Source: Treponema berlinense
Lineage (GTDB): Bacteria > Spirochaetota > Spirochaetia > Treponematales > Treponemataceae
Length of the DNA: 64,000 nucleotides
NCBI RefSeq assembly: GCF_900167025.1
Contig: NZ_FUXC01000006.1
Location: 97,586-161,585 of the forward strand
Direction of reading: 5' to 3'
In this document: one piece after another, positions 42,932 through 51,412 of the stretch
How positions within the stretch are numbered: the stretch's first letter is position 1
How the letters are laid out: every line of letters starts with the position of its first letter
Made by a program: the position numbers and the translations under genes
Notes under the pieces: generated by a model
Databases searched by the model: none
The model's input: only the letters and a program-made list of their open reading frames with translations
Told to the model about the DNA's origin: nothing

Positions 42932-44771
42932 CATCTTCCTCTATTATTTCGTTGTTAAAGTTAGAATTTTCAATATTTTCGTCTGATTCATCATCAGTTT
43001 TTTCGGTTTTTTCAGGTTTAGGCGACTCAGTGCGTTCACCTTTAGAAACAATCTGCCCTCTAAAAATTGAACACAAAAGCTGCACTTCGTAAGGCGCATT
43101 TTCCAAATTGTTTTCTTTTTCTGTCTGCTTTATGCTTACGCTGAATTGCAGATTTTCGCCGTAATATTGCGAAATTATTGCAGAAATTTGAGCGGCCTGT
43201 TTTTGCAGCTGCGACTGCGTAAAATTCGAAGCAACCGTTGTTTTTACAGTGTTTCCGTCCAAAACCCATTCCGCGGTCTGAATAAGCGTTGTTGCGAGAA
43301 TTGCAGTTTTTTCGCTTTTAGAAAGTTCCGCGAGAATCGTCTTTTTTAAAGTTTGCATGTCTCGGATAAATTCTGCCGGCTGTGGATTTTGCTCTGGAAC
43401 AGAATTTTCCTGCTGAGAAAAGCCCATGTCGTCAGGAGCGTAAGAGCCTTCTGGAGCGTAATTTTCAAAACCGCTAAAATTTTCAACTGAGTGAGCCGCT
43501 GCTTGATCAGGCGGTTCAGCTCCGCCATTGCTAAAAGACCGGTTTTCCGCCTGTGGAGCCACTTCTGGTTCTGGAGAAATGAAAATTCTTGGTTTTTGAG
43601 GTTGAGATTGCATTTGCGGTTGTGCATTTTGCAGTAAAACAGCCTTTGTTTTGTCGATTGCAACTTTTACTTCGGCAGGCGAAACATACTGACTGAGCCA
43701 GCTCAGACGGCTGAACGCAAGTTCAAGTTCATAGCGTGGACTGAGCGAATATCTTATGTCGCGGTAAAGCTGCAGAAAAATGCTTACAGCTCGTTCAATT
43801 TGAATCGAATTCCAGGCAGACAAAACCTTTGCGCTAAAACGCTCAGCGCTCTGTCCCAAAAGCGACTCTTTTGTAATTCCATTTTTTATAAGCAAAAGCG
43901 AACGCAAATAATCCGTCGCATTTGAAATCAACTGTTCAATCGAAATTCCTGCCTGCAAAAACGAATCAAGTTTTTCGAGCGCAGATTGAGTTTTATTTTC
44001 GGCGCAATCCTCAAAAATCTCATTCAGACGGTCAACACCGACGAGTCCGAGTTTGTCGCGGATTTTGTCATAGGTGATTTTATCTCCGCTAAAAGCCGCA
44101 ACCTGATCAAAAAGAGTGTAGGCGTCGCGCATTGAACCTGTGGATTCCCGCGCAATCCAATAAAGAGCTTCATCTTCCGCTTGAATTCCAATCTCCGAAG
44201 CAGCAAGAGCAAGCTGTTCTTTTACTTTTTCAACAGGAACCAAACGGAAATTAAACTGCTGGCACCGGCTTTTTATTGTCGCTGGAACTTTTTGAAGTTC
44301 TGTCGTTGCAAAAATAAAAATAACATACGGAGGCGGCTCTTCAATTGTTTTTAAAAGCGCGTTAAATGCCGAAGTCGAAAGCATATGAACTTCGTCAATA
44401 ATATAAATTTTATAACGGCAACTTTGAGGCGGAAAAAGAACCTCGTCCTTGATTTGTCTTACATCGTTTACAGAAGTGTTGGAAGCACCGTCAATCTCGA
44501 TAACGTCGGTACAAGTGCCTTTTGTAATTTCAAGACACTGCTGACAATGTCCACAAGGAGAAGCAGTCGGACCTTCAGCGCAGTTTAGGGCTTTTGCCAG
44601 AATGCGGGCGGTTGAAGTTTTACCGCAACCTCTCGGGCCCGAAAAAAGGTAGGCATGCGCAATTTTTTTAGATTGAATGGCATTACGGAAAGTTTCCGCA
44701 ACAAATTCCTGACCGACAAGATCTTCAAAACGCTGAGGTCGTCGCCGGGTAGCTGTTACTTCATAAGACAT
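42918..44771 (-). CDS. dnaX: DNA polymerase III subunits gamma/tau
   Basis: 617 residues. AAA+ clamp-loader motor: Walker A GPRGCGKTST, zinc module 'CAEGPTASPCGHCQQC', DExx box 'YIIDEVHML', SRC motif 'IKSRCQQF'. Domain III follows, then a Gln/Pro-rich linker (about 365-460) and a tau-like C-terminal domain ending in an acidic tail. No obvious slippery-site frameshift product was identified. Start has only a weak SD. Confidence 0.96.
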   Translation of the reverse strand: MSYEVTATRRRPQRFEDLVGQEFVAETFRNAIQSKKIAHAYLFSGPRGCGKTSTARILAKALNCAEGPTASPCGHCQQCLEITKGTCTDVIEIDGASNTSVNDVRQIKDEVLFPPQSCRYKIYIIDEVHMLSTSAFNALLKTIEEPPPYVIFIFATTELQKVPATIKSRCQQFNFRLVPVEKVKEQLALAASEIGIQAEDEALYWIARESTGSMRDAYTLFDQVAAFSGDKITYDKIRDKLGLVGVDRLNEIFEDCAENKTQSALEKLDSFLQAGISIEQLISNATDYLRSLLLIKNGITKESLLGQSAERFSAKVLSAWNSIQIERAVSIFLQLYRDIRYSLSPRYELELAFSRLSWLSQYVSPAEVKVAIDKTKAVLLQNAQPQMQSQPQKPRIFISPEPEVAPQAENRSFSNGGAEPPDQAAAHSVENFSGFENYAPEGSYAPDDMGFSQQENSVPEQNPQPAEFIRDMQTLKKTILAELSKSEKTAILATTLIQTAEWVLDGNTVKTTVASNFTQSQLQKQAAQISAIISQYYGENLQFSVSIKQTEKENNLENAPYEVQLLCSIFRGQIVSKGERTESPKPEKTEKTDDESDENIENSNFNNEIIEEDDESI

Positions 44772-44849
44772 AAAAAAAGAATACCTTAAAAACCGTAAAT
44801 TCTCAATATCGAAGGAAAATTCATCTTAAAAAGAAAAAATCAGGTGTTT

Positions 44850-45629
44850 TTACCATCCGCCACTGGCTCCGCCACCGCCAGACCGGCCGCCGCCACCGCC
44901 GCCGAATCCGCCTCCGCCACCAAAGCCTCCGTGTCCGCCAAAACCGCCTCCTCCTCCGATAAAAAATCCGCCGGTTGGAGGGCGTCGGTTTCTTCCGTTT
45001 TTAGAATCAATTACGCTTCTGGAAATTACAAAAATCAAAAACAAAACCCAGATTGCAAAAGGAATCAATGCCGGAAAAATATCATCATCGTCTTCTTCGG
45101 AAGAATCGACTTTATTTTTAATTTCTTCGTTTCCGGTTGCATAGCCTGCGATAAGGTTTACGCCTGTTTTTATTCCTTCAGAATAGCTGGCGTTTTTAAA
45201 GTCTGGCGCAATAAAATTCCGGATTATAAGTCCGCATTTTGTGTCCGTTAAAACTCCTTCAAGTCCGTATCCAACTTCGATCCTTACTTTTTTCTCGTCA
45301 AGGCAGACCAAAAGCAAAACGCCGTTGTCTTCTTTTTTTTGACCCAAGCCCCATTTTTCAAAAACATCGGTGGCATACTCTTCTATTGTTGCGTCTGTTC
45401 CGGCAACTTTTTCCAGCGATTTTACTGTAAAAACCGCAATTTGAACGCCAGTCTGCCGGTTTACGCTTTCGAGATAAGAATTGAGTTCGGATTTTGTATT
45501 TTTGTCGATGATATTTGCGCTGTCCATAACCCAGGCAGTTTGTTCAGGAATATAGACTTTTGCAAAAAGCGAAGCAGGCAAAAAAAACGCAAAAATAAAC
45601 AAAAAGGACTTTAAGTTTTTTCTATTCAT
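44850..45629 (-). CDS. TPM-domain membrane protein (YgcG family)
   Basis: 259 residues: signal peptide, TPM domain (about 25-170: 'VMDSANIIDKNTKSELNSYL', 'GVLLLVCLDEKKVRIEVGYGLEG'), one helix near 195-215, and a Gly-rich tail 'GGGGFGGHGGFGG'. Usually paired with LemA, as here. Proposed roles in membrane or photosystem upkeep elsewhere do not fix a function here. Confidence 0.9.
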   Translation of the reverse strand: MNRKNLKSFLFIFAFFLPASLFAKVYIPEQTAWVMDSANIIDKNTKSELNSYLESVNRQTGVQIAVFTVKSLEKVAGTDATIEEYATDVFEKWGLGQKKEDNGVLLLVCLDEKKVRIEVGYGLEGVLTDTKCGLIIRNFIAPDFKNASYSEGIKTGVNLIAGYATGNEEIKNKVDSSEEDDDDIFPALIPFAIWVLFLIFVISRSVIDSKNGRNRRPPTGGFFIGGGGGFGGHGGFGGGGGFGGGGGGRSGGGGASGGW

Positions 45630-45657
45630 TTTCCAGATTCTCGAATTTTATTTGCTT

Positions 45658-46278
45658 TTAAAACTGAACGACAGGCGCTTTTGAAGCAGTTGAATCGGCT
45701 TCAAAATATGCTTTTTTCTCAAAACCTTTTCTTTCGGCAATAATACTTTGCGGAAATTTGCGGATATAAGAATTGTAAGTTTTTGCAGAATCGTTAAATC
45801 GTTTTCTTTCGGTAGAAATTCTGTTTTCTGTTCCGGCAAGTTCATCCTGCAAGGCAAGAAAATTCTGGTTCGCTTTTAATTCAGGATAATTTTCGGAAAT
45901 TGCCATCAATCTCTGCAACCCGGAACTCAATTCACCTTGAATTTTTTGATATTCTGCAAATTTTTGAGGATTGCTTGTAATCGAAGCGTCGATATTTACA
46001 ACTCCTCCGAGCTTTGAACGGGCTTCTGCAAGTTGTGTAAAAAGAGAGTCTTCGTGTTTTGCATAGGCTTTTACAGAATTTACAAGGTTTGGAATAAGAT
46101 CGAGCCTTCGCTGATACTGGTTTTCGACCTGGCTCCAGGCGCTGGAAACATTTTCGTCCAAATCGACAATTGTATTGTAAGTTCCGATGGTAAATTTATA
46201 AATAATTCCCAAAACAATAACGACAACTGCAATAACCGCGAAAATTTTAAAAGACGATTTCTTGTTTGCTTCAGACAT
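45658..46278 (-). CDS. lemA: LemA family protein
   Basis: 206 residues: one N-terminal helix (about 10-30) and a helical LemA domain: 'NTIVDLDENVSSAWSQVENQYQRR', 'LIPNLVNSVKAYAKHE', 'ENYPELKANQNF', 'ERKRFND'. Start after CAGGAG. It lies 28 bp upstream of the TPM gene and is co-transcribed with it. Function unknown in bacteria generally. Confidence 0.94.
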   Translation of the reverse strand: MSEANKKSSFKIFAVIAVVVIVLGIIYKFTIGTYNTIVDLDENVSSAWSQVENQYQRRLDLIPNLVNSVKAYAKHEDSLFTQLAEARSKLGGVVNIDASITSNPQKFAEYQKIQGELSSGLQRLMAISENYPELKANQNFLALQDELAGTENRISTERKRFNDSAKTYNSYIRKFPQSIIAERKGFEKKAYFEADSTASKAPVVQF

Positions 46279-46487
46279 AAACGCTCCTGTTTAAGATGTT
46301 TCCCGGCAATGCGTGAAACAAAATTTGATACAAATTTGCAACGAAAACTTTTGGATAAAAAAACTAGCCTTTTGGACAGAGATTTTATTCAACGTTTCTA
46401 TATCAACAGAATATTTTCTGTAATATAATAAAAATATAATAATAAACCTTAAAAATTGCAATTTTTTAAATGCAAGGTAATAAATCT

Positions 46488-47087
46488 ATGAAAAAATGTA
46501 TAGTTTTAATGGGAATAAAGCATTGCGGAAAGTCAACGCAGGCAAATTTTTTATCAGAATATTTTAAAATTCCTTCTTTTGATACAGATGATTTGATTTT
46601 TGAATTAACCGGAAAAACTCCACGCCAAATTTACACAGAGCTTGGAGAAGAAGGTTTTAAAAATGCAGAAAAAAGCGCGTGTATTGAATTAAAGAGCCGT
46701 CTTGAAAAAATTCAGCAGACTGAAAATTCAAAAAAATACATTGCTGTAGCAGCAACAGGCGGAGGAATTTGCAATAATGCCGAAGCAATAAAACTTTTAA
46801 GCGAAATTGGAATTCTTGTTTTTTTGAACGCCGATGAGCGTACGGCTGCAAACCGCATTGTAAAGGAAGTAAAAATCGATGTAGACGGAAAACTTTTTAA
46901 TCTTCCGGCGTACATTGCAAAAGAAAATCCGCGCACAATAAGCGATGTACGGGAAAGTTTTCATAAATTTTATGTTGAACGGCAGAAAATCTACCGTTCA
47001 ATCTGCAATATCTGTGTTGATATGAAAAATGCGCCAAAAAGCGAAAACCGCGACTCGATAATCGAGTCGCTTTCAAAAACAGAATAA
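46488..47087 (+). CDS. Shikimate-kinase-like P-loop kinase
   Basis: 199 residues from ATG 46488 (AAGG upstream; ATG 46470 is less likely). Walker A 'GIKHCGKST', 'FDTDDLIFELTGKTPRQIY' (AroK DxD region), 'ATGGGI', and 'ENPRTI' near the lid. Longer than typical AroK by about 25 residues. Probably phosphorylates shikimate, but related small-molecule kinases cannot be excluded. Confidence 0.82.
   Translation: MKKCIVLMGIKHCGKSTQANFLSEYFKIPSFDTDDLIFELTGKTPRQIYTELGEEGFKNAEKSACIELKSRLEKIQQTENSKKYIAVAATGGGICNNAEAIKLLSEIGILVFLNADERTAANRIVKEVKIDVDGKLFNLPAYIAKENPRTISDVRESFHKFYVERQKIYRSICNICVDMKNAPKSENRDSIIESLSKTE
47050..47070. terminator. Perfect 10-bp hairpin at the 3' end of the kinase gene
   Basis: GCGACTCGAT and ATCGAGTCGC pair around a single A (in practice a short loop), within the last codons of the kinase and just before the convergent slyD stop. 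The T-run is short, so its role as a terminator is uncertain. Confidence 0.45.
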
Positions 47088-47098
47088 AGGCTTAGCAA

Positions 47099-47647
47099 TT
47101 ATTCTTCGCAGCCGCCGCAACTTCCGCAACCACCGTCGCTGCATCCGCCTCCACAACCACCGCAACTTCCGCCGCAGCCGCCACAACCTTCTGCTGTGTA
47201 TGGAGCAATTTCTTCTTCGGTTGCGTCGCGAACGTCAACAACTTCAACATCAAAATGCAAGTTTTTGCCGGCAAGTTCGTGGTTTGAATCGATTGTGATA
47301 TTTTCTGGAGTAACTTTTGTTACTGTAACGAGCATGGCTCCAGTTGGAGTGTCTGCCTGAAATTTCTGACCAACTTCGATTTCTACGCTTGTGTCAAAAC
47401 GGTCGCGTGGAACTTCTACGACATATTCCGGTCTGTATTCGCCATAACCGTCTTTTGGTTCAATTACTGCGGAAAATTTGTCGCCTTTTTCGCGGTTTTC
47501 AAGTTCACGTTCCATTCCAGGAATAAGCATTCCTACGCCGTGCAAATATTCAAGAGCTTCTTTTCCTTCAGAAGAATCGATTACGTTTCCATCGTCGTCT
47601 TTGAGAGTGTAATGGATTTTTACCATTTTATTCTTTTCGATTTTCAT
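47099..47647 (-). CDS. slyD: FKBP-type peptidyl-prolyl isomerase SlyD, Cys/Gly-rich tail
   Basis: 182 residues. SlyD-type FKBP ('VKIHYTLKDDDGNVIDSSEG', 'LIPGMERELENREKGDKF') with an inserted chaperone flap ('DGYGEYRPEYVVEVPRD'). The tail after residue 150 is almost all Gly and Cys in CGGC repeats, where the enterobacterial protein has His. It probably binds metal, such as nickel or zinc. Confidence 0.92.
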   Translation of the reverse strand: MKIEKNKMVKIHYTLKDDDGNVIDSSEGKEALEYLHGVGMLIPGMERELENREKGDKFSAVIEPKDGYGEYRPEYVVEVPRDRFDTSVEIEVGQKFQADTPTGAMLVTVTKVTPENITIDSNHELAGKNLHFDVEVVDVRDATEEEIAPYTAEGCGGCGGSCGGCGGGCSDGGCGSCGGCEE

Positions 47648-47656
47648 GATTTTTCC

Positions 47657-49441
47657 TTAAAAGATTATTTTTTGTGGATTCTTATTATACAAAAGATTTA
47701 ATGCGCTGGCAAACATTGCAATGCAGTTTATTTCGTACTCCGCCCACAGCTGCGAAATTTTTGTGTGATTAAAAGTTATAAGAGCTTTTATGTTTTCGGC
47801 TGTTCCTAAAATGCATTGCGCTGTAGATTTTATGCCGGAAAGTTCCATTTCCTGCCTGAAACTTGATTTGGTTTCGAGAGTGCTTTCAATAAAACTGTTT
47901 GTAAAATAATTTTTTCCGCTGAGGAGCTTTTTAAATTCGTTGCTTTTTGCGTAGTTTGCGTTTTGATGATTAACAAGTTTTTTTCCGAGAGAAAATTCGG
48001 CCTTTAAATCATCGCCGGCAAAAACTGTTATGTTATCCAGATTAAATGTTTCTTTTAAGTGAGTTAAAATCCGTTCAACAGCTTCTTTTGGAGCAACCGC
48101 AATGTCCTGCATAAATTCTGCCATGTATTTTAATTCCTGAACTTCGCGGTCAGCATATTTTACAATATCGTTTGCCTGAACAGATTTTCGGAAAAGTTCC
48201 GCGTGCAAGTCGTCGCGGAAAAATACATATCTGTTCCGTCCCTTGTCTTTTGCCCGATAAAGTCCAAAATCCGCCTTTTTAAAAAGTTCGTCGTAGGAGG
48301 TTCCGTTTTTAGGAAAAACTGCGCAGCCAATCGAACAGGAAATTGAAATATCGTCGAATTTTCCGGCAAATTCATTTTTTATTTTTAATAGAATTGAATG
48401 TAAAAAACCGCGCAAAATCGTTTCATTTTTCATTCCGTAAGAAACAATTAAAAATTCATCGCCGCCGTAACGGCCTACAAGACCTCGTTCACCGATTATT
48501 TCTTTTAGAATTTCTCCAGTTCTCGAAAGAACCTTGTCACCTGCCAGATGTCCAAAAGTGTCGTTTACAGGCTTAAAGTGGTCGAGATCCATAATCACAA
48601 GCGCAGAATTTTCTTTTTTGTGCTCTTCAAAAACTCTTTTTGCGTACGTTGTAATCGTTTCTTTGTTAAAAAGTTTTGTGAGAGAATCCGTATGTAGCTG
48701 CTCGATTATGTATTTTTGCTGGCGGAACTGTTCGGCATTTTCTTTAAGGACAATTCTTCCTACGACCGTCAATTCGCCGTTAGAAACAAAACGGATTCCC
48801 AAAAAATAAAGGTTTTCGAGAATTTCCGGGTTATTTGTGCGGAGAGAAGTGTAAAAACTTGCATTTATTTCTTTTGGACAGGTTTTTATTTTTTCAATAA
48901 AATTCAAAAAGGCAGATTCCTGATTTTCTGGAATAAATTTTTGTTCAAGACAGTATTTTTTCCATTCATCAATATCACATTCATAAAGGACATTTTTTTT
49001 GTTGTTGTAGAATTGCGTGATTTTTATAAAATTGTCATTTTCGTGATAAGAAAAAATGCTGTCGTTTGGAATGCTCAGCGCGTAAATAAGTTCGTCAGTG
49101 TCGTTGTTTTGTTTTTTTATGAATTTTATGCACTGTTCAATATCAATCATTTTGAGGCAGACAGATTTTTGTCCTTTAAAAATACTGTCGTATGCCGTAA
49201 CAAAATTTGTTTTTAAAGTGTGGCGATTCTTTTTGAATTTTAGAAGCTTGTATTTGTTCTGTTTATTTTCTGAGAGAAGGAATTTTTTTAGCGGACTTAA
49301 ACTGCCTGTTCCGGTAAAGTCTTCGAGTGTATTTACATCGTGACCTACGGCATCAAAATAGACATAAAATTCACGGTTTGCATCGAGAATTTCAAAATTC
49401 TCGTTAAGATATACGCATTTTATGTCTATTTTACTACTCAT
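47657..49441 (-). CDS. Diguanylate cyclase with C-terminal GAF-like domain
   Basis: 594 residues, no membrane helices. N-terminal PAS-like region (about 5-100), a middle sensor region, GGDEF domain (about 255-410) with 'DSLTKLFNKE', 'IMDLDHFKPVND' and intact 'RYGGDEF', then a GAF-like domain (about 440-590). No RxxD inhibitory site precedes GGDEF. It should make c-di-GMP in the cytoplasm. The order GGDEF then GAF is less common than the reverse. Confidence 0.9.
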   Translation of the reverse strand: MSSKIDIKCVYLNENFEILDANREFYVYFDAVGHDVNTLEDFTGTGSLSPLKKFLLSENKQNKYKLLKFKKNRHTLKTNFVTAYDSIFKGQKSVCLKMIDIEQCIKFIKKQNNDTDELIYALSIPNDSIFSYHENDNFIKITQFYNNKKNVLYECDIDEWKKYCLEQKFIPENQESAFLNFIEKIKTCPKEINASFYTSLRTNNPEILENLYFLGIRFVSNGELTVVGRIVLKENAEQFRQQKYIIEQLHTDSLTKLFNKETITTYAKRVFEEHKKENSALVIMDLDHFKPVNDTFGHLAGDKVLSRTGEILKEIIGERGLVGRYGGDEFLIVSYGMKNETILRGFLHSILLKIKNEFAGKFDDISISCSIGCAVFPKNGTSYDELFKKADFGLYRAKDKGRNRYVFFRDDLHAELFRKSVQANDIVKYADREVQELKYMAEFMQDIAVAPKEAVERILTHLKETFNLDNITVFAGDDLKAEFSLGKKLVNHQNANYAKSNEFKKLLSGKNYFTNSFIESTLETKSSFRQEMELSGIKSTAQCILGTAENIKALITFNHTKISQLWAEYEINCIAMFASALNLLYNKNPQKIIF

Positions 49442-49491
49442 TTTTTTGCCCGAACTCTAGTTTAACATGTTGTTATAAAAAAGACAATTTT

Positions 49492-51246
49492 CTATGCCAT
49501 TGCTGCGAGTTTGTGCTCAAGGGCAACAATTCTCTGGTGCAAATAATGGTCTACGGCATATTTTTCCAGAATTCCGAGTGGTTTTCCGTCTTTGTCCACA
49601 ATGCTGATTGCGTCAGTGTCGTAGTCGTCAAAAAGTTTGTATGTTTCTGGAAGCGGAGTGTCTGGAGTGCAGGTTAGAGCCGGCTTGTCCATAATATCCA
49701 TCGAAAGCATATAACTTCCCATTTCGCCGATTTGCATGGCTTCTTTTATGTGTTCAAGGCTTATCTGGCCGGCAATTTTTCCGTCTGAACCGCGGACTGC
49801 ATAATTCATATTTGAATGCTGACTAAATGAATTGATGATTTGTCCGACCATGTCAGTTTCGTTTACAATCGCATAATTGTCTGGCGAGCAGATTTTTTCG
49901 CCGTCAACTTCTACGTCTTTTACAAAAGTTGTCTTTATTAAATCTTCGGCCGTCACGTCTAGGCCGGCTTCTCCGGCTTTTGTGATTCCGTAGCGGACAC
50001 AGATTGGTCCGATTATCTGAACGATAAATGTTGTTGCCGTAATAATCAGCATGATTTCGCCACCGATTGTGTCTGCAAAATCACGGCCTGCCGATGTGCT
50101 TAAACCGATTGCAACTCCAGCCTGGCTCAAAAGACAGTACGGAAGATACTTGCGGACTGTGTCTGGCGCCTTTGTAATGCGCGCTCCGAGCCTTGAACCG
50201 ATTGTTTTTCCTAAGGTTCGTCCTCCAATGTAGAGAATCGCAATCAGGATAAAAAGCGGTTTTAACTGCCAGACGTTGAGTTTTGCGCCTACGTTTACAA
50301 AAAAAAGAACGTAAATCGGCGGAGTGTATTTGTCTACGAGTTTGAACATGTTTTTGACTTTTGGAAGCGAAAAGTTCGTAACGTAAAAGCCGATTGTCAT
50401 GGCCGCCATAATGTGGTCAAATTTTAATAAAACAGGACCAGCGGTAAAGTGGGCGAGGGAACAGATTCCTGTCGAAAGAAACAAAAGTCCAAGACTAAAA
50501 CCCAAAACCCTGGCGTCGTCGCTCATCATTCCTGTAATGATTTTTGTAAGGATAAATCCGATTACAAGTCCCAGTGCGATTGAACCGAAAATTTCAAAAG
50601 CAATTGAAGCCAGCTGTGCAAGAACTGGAACTGAACGGCCTTCGAGTAGAGGAGAGGCGATTGCGGTTGCAATTGTGTATGCAATAAGGGCAAAACCGTC
50701 GTCCATTGCAACAATGCCGAGCGTTGTCGTTGTTACAGGACCTTTTGTTCTGTATTCTTTAAGAACGTCGGTTGTTGCTGCAGGAGCTGTTGCCGTACAG
50801 ATTGCGCCGAGCAAAAGGCCGAGGCTAAGAGAATAGGTCGCATTTTTCGTAATTATAAAAGTTGCTCCTCCTACGAGAACTGCAACGACAAAAAATGGAA
50901 CAGTTGTTTCTCCGAGGAGAATTCCGACAAACTGTTTGCCATATTTTTTTATAACGTCAACCTTGAGCTCTGCGCCGACCAAAAAACCGATAAGCGAAAG
51001 TGCGATTGTGTTGATTGGATCGAGAGAATTTATAAGTTTGTCTCCGAGAATTTTAAATCCAGAAGAACCGATTATGATTCCGATTACGATGTAACCGACA
51101 ACCTGCGGAATTTTAAGTTTTTGAAAAAGTCTTCCACCAAAGGAACCAAAAAAAATCATCAATCCTAAAAGGAATACGATTTGACCGCCCTGCAAATTTA
51201 AAAAGTGCATTTGTGCAGGAAGAACGCCAGCCAATGGATTTTGCAT
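49492..51246 (-). CDS. CPA2-type cation/proton antiporter with CBS domains
   Basis: 584 residues. About twelve helices in residues 20-425 of the Na+/H+ exchanger fold: 'IPQVVGYIVIGIIIG', 'LGAICTATAPAATTDVLKEY', 'MDDGFALIAYTIA'. A cytoplasmic pair of CBS motifs (about 460-570) probably senses nucleotides. Ion specificity (Na+ or K+) is not clear. Start after GAGGTAA. Confidence 0.9.
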   Translation of the reverse strand: MQNPLAGVLPAQMHFLNLQGGQIVFLLGLMIFFGSFGGRLFQKLKIPQVVGYIVIGIIIGSSGFKILGDKLINSLDPINTIALSLIGFLVGAELKVDVIKKYGKQFVGILLGETTVPFFVVAVLVGGATFIITKNATYSLSLGLLLGAICTATAPAATTDVLKEYRTKGPVTTTTLGIVAMDDGFALIAYTIATAIASPLLEGRSVPVLAQLASIAFEIFGSIALGLVIGFILTKIITGMMSDDARVLGFSLGLLFLSTGICSLAHFTAGPVLLKFDHIMAAMTIGFYVTNFSLPKVKNMFKLVDKYTPPIYVLFFVNVGAKLNVWQLKPLFILIAILYIGGRTLGKTIGSRLGARITKAPDTVRKYLPYCLLSQAGVAIGLSTSAGRDFADTIGGEIMLIITATTFIVQIIGPICVRYGITKAGEAGLDVTAEDLIKTTFVKDVEVDGEKICSPDNYAIVNETDMVGQIINSFSQHSNMNYAVRGSDGKIAGQISLEHIKEAMQIGEMGSYMLSMDIMDKPALTCTPDTPLPETYKLFDDYDTDAISIVDKDGKPLGILEKYAVDHYLHQRIVALEHKLAAMA

Positions 51247-51302
51247 AATTTACCTCGGCTTTTTATTATAGTGAATTGATGAAGGTTGTGCAAAAAAATA
51301 AC

Positions 51303-51412
51303 GGACAAGGGGCTGGAGCACCGCCAAAGGCGTCGTTTTGCGCAGCAAAATGATGGAGCGCCAAGACGCGGAAGTGCGCAAGACCCGGTTTTTGCGAAGC
51401 AAAAATGGCCCC
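51303..51412 (+). repeat. Dispersed element, copy 6 (pair of 61312)
   Basis: It lies between the antiporter start and the stop of the transglycosylase gene, ending at the base before that stop codon. Stems: TCGTTTTGC/GCAAAATGA (51333-51353, one G-T pair) and TTTTTGC/GCAAAAA (51389-51405). It matches the inverted copy at 61312-61420 over most of its length. Confidence 0.75.

Noticed and set aside
42918..43350. Programmed frameshift in dnaX giving a separate gamma product
   Set aside because: No convincing slippery A-run with downstream stimulator was seen; the frame runs through to a tau-like end.
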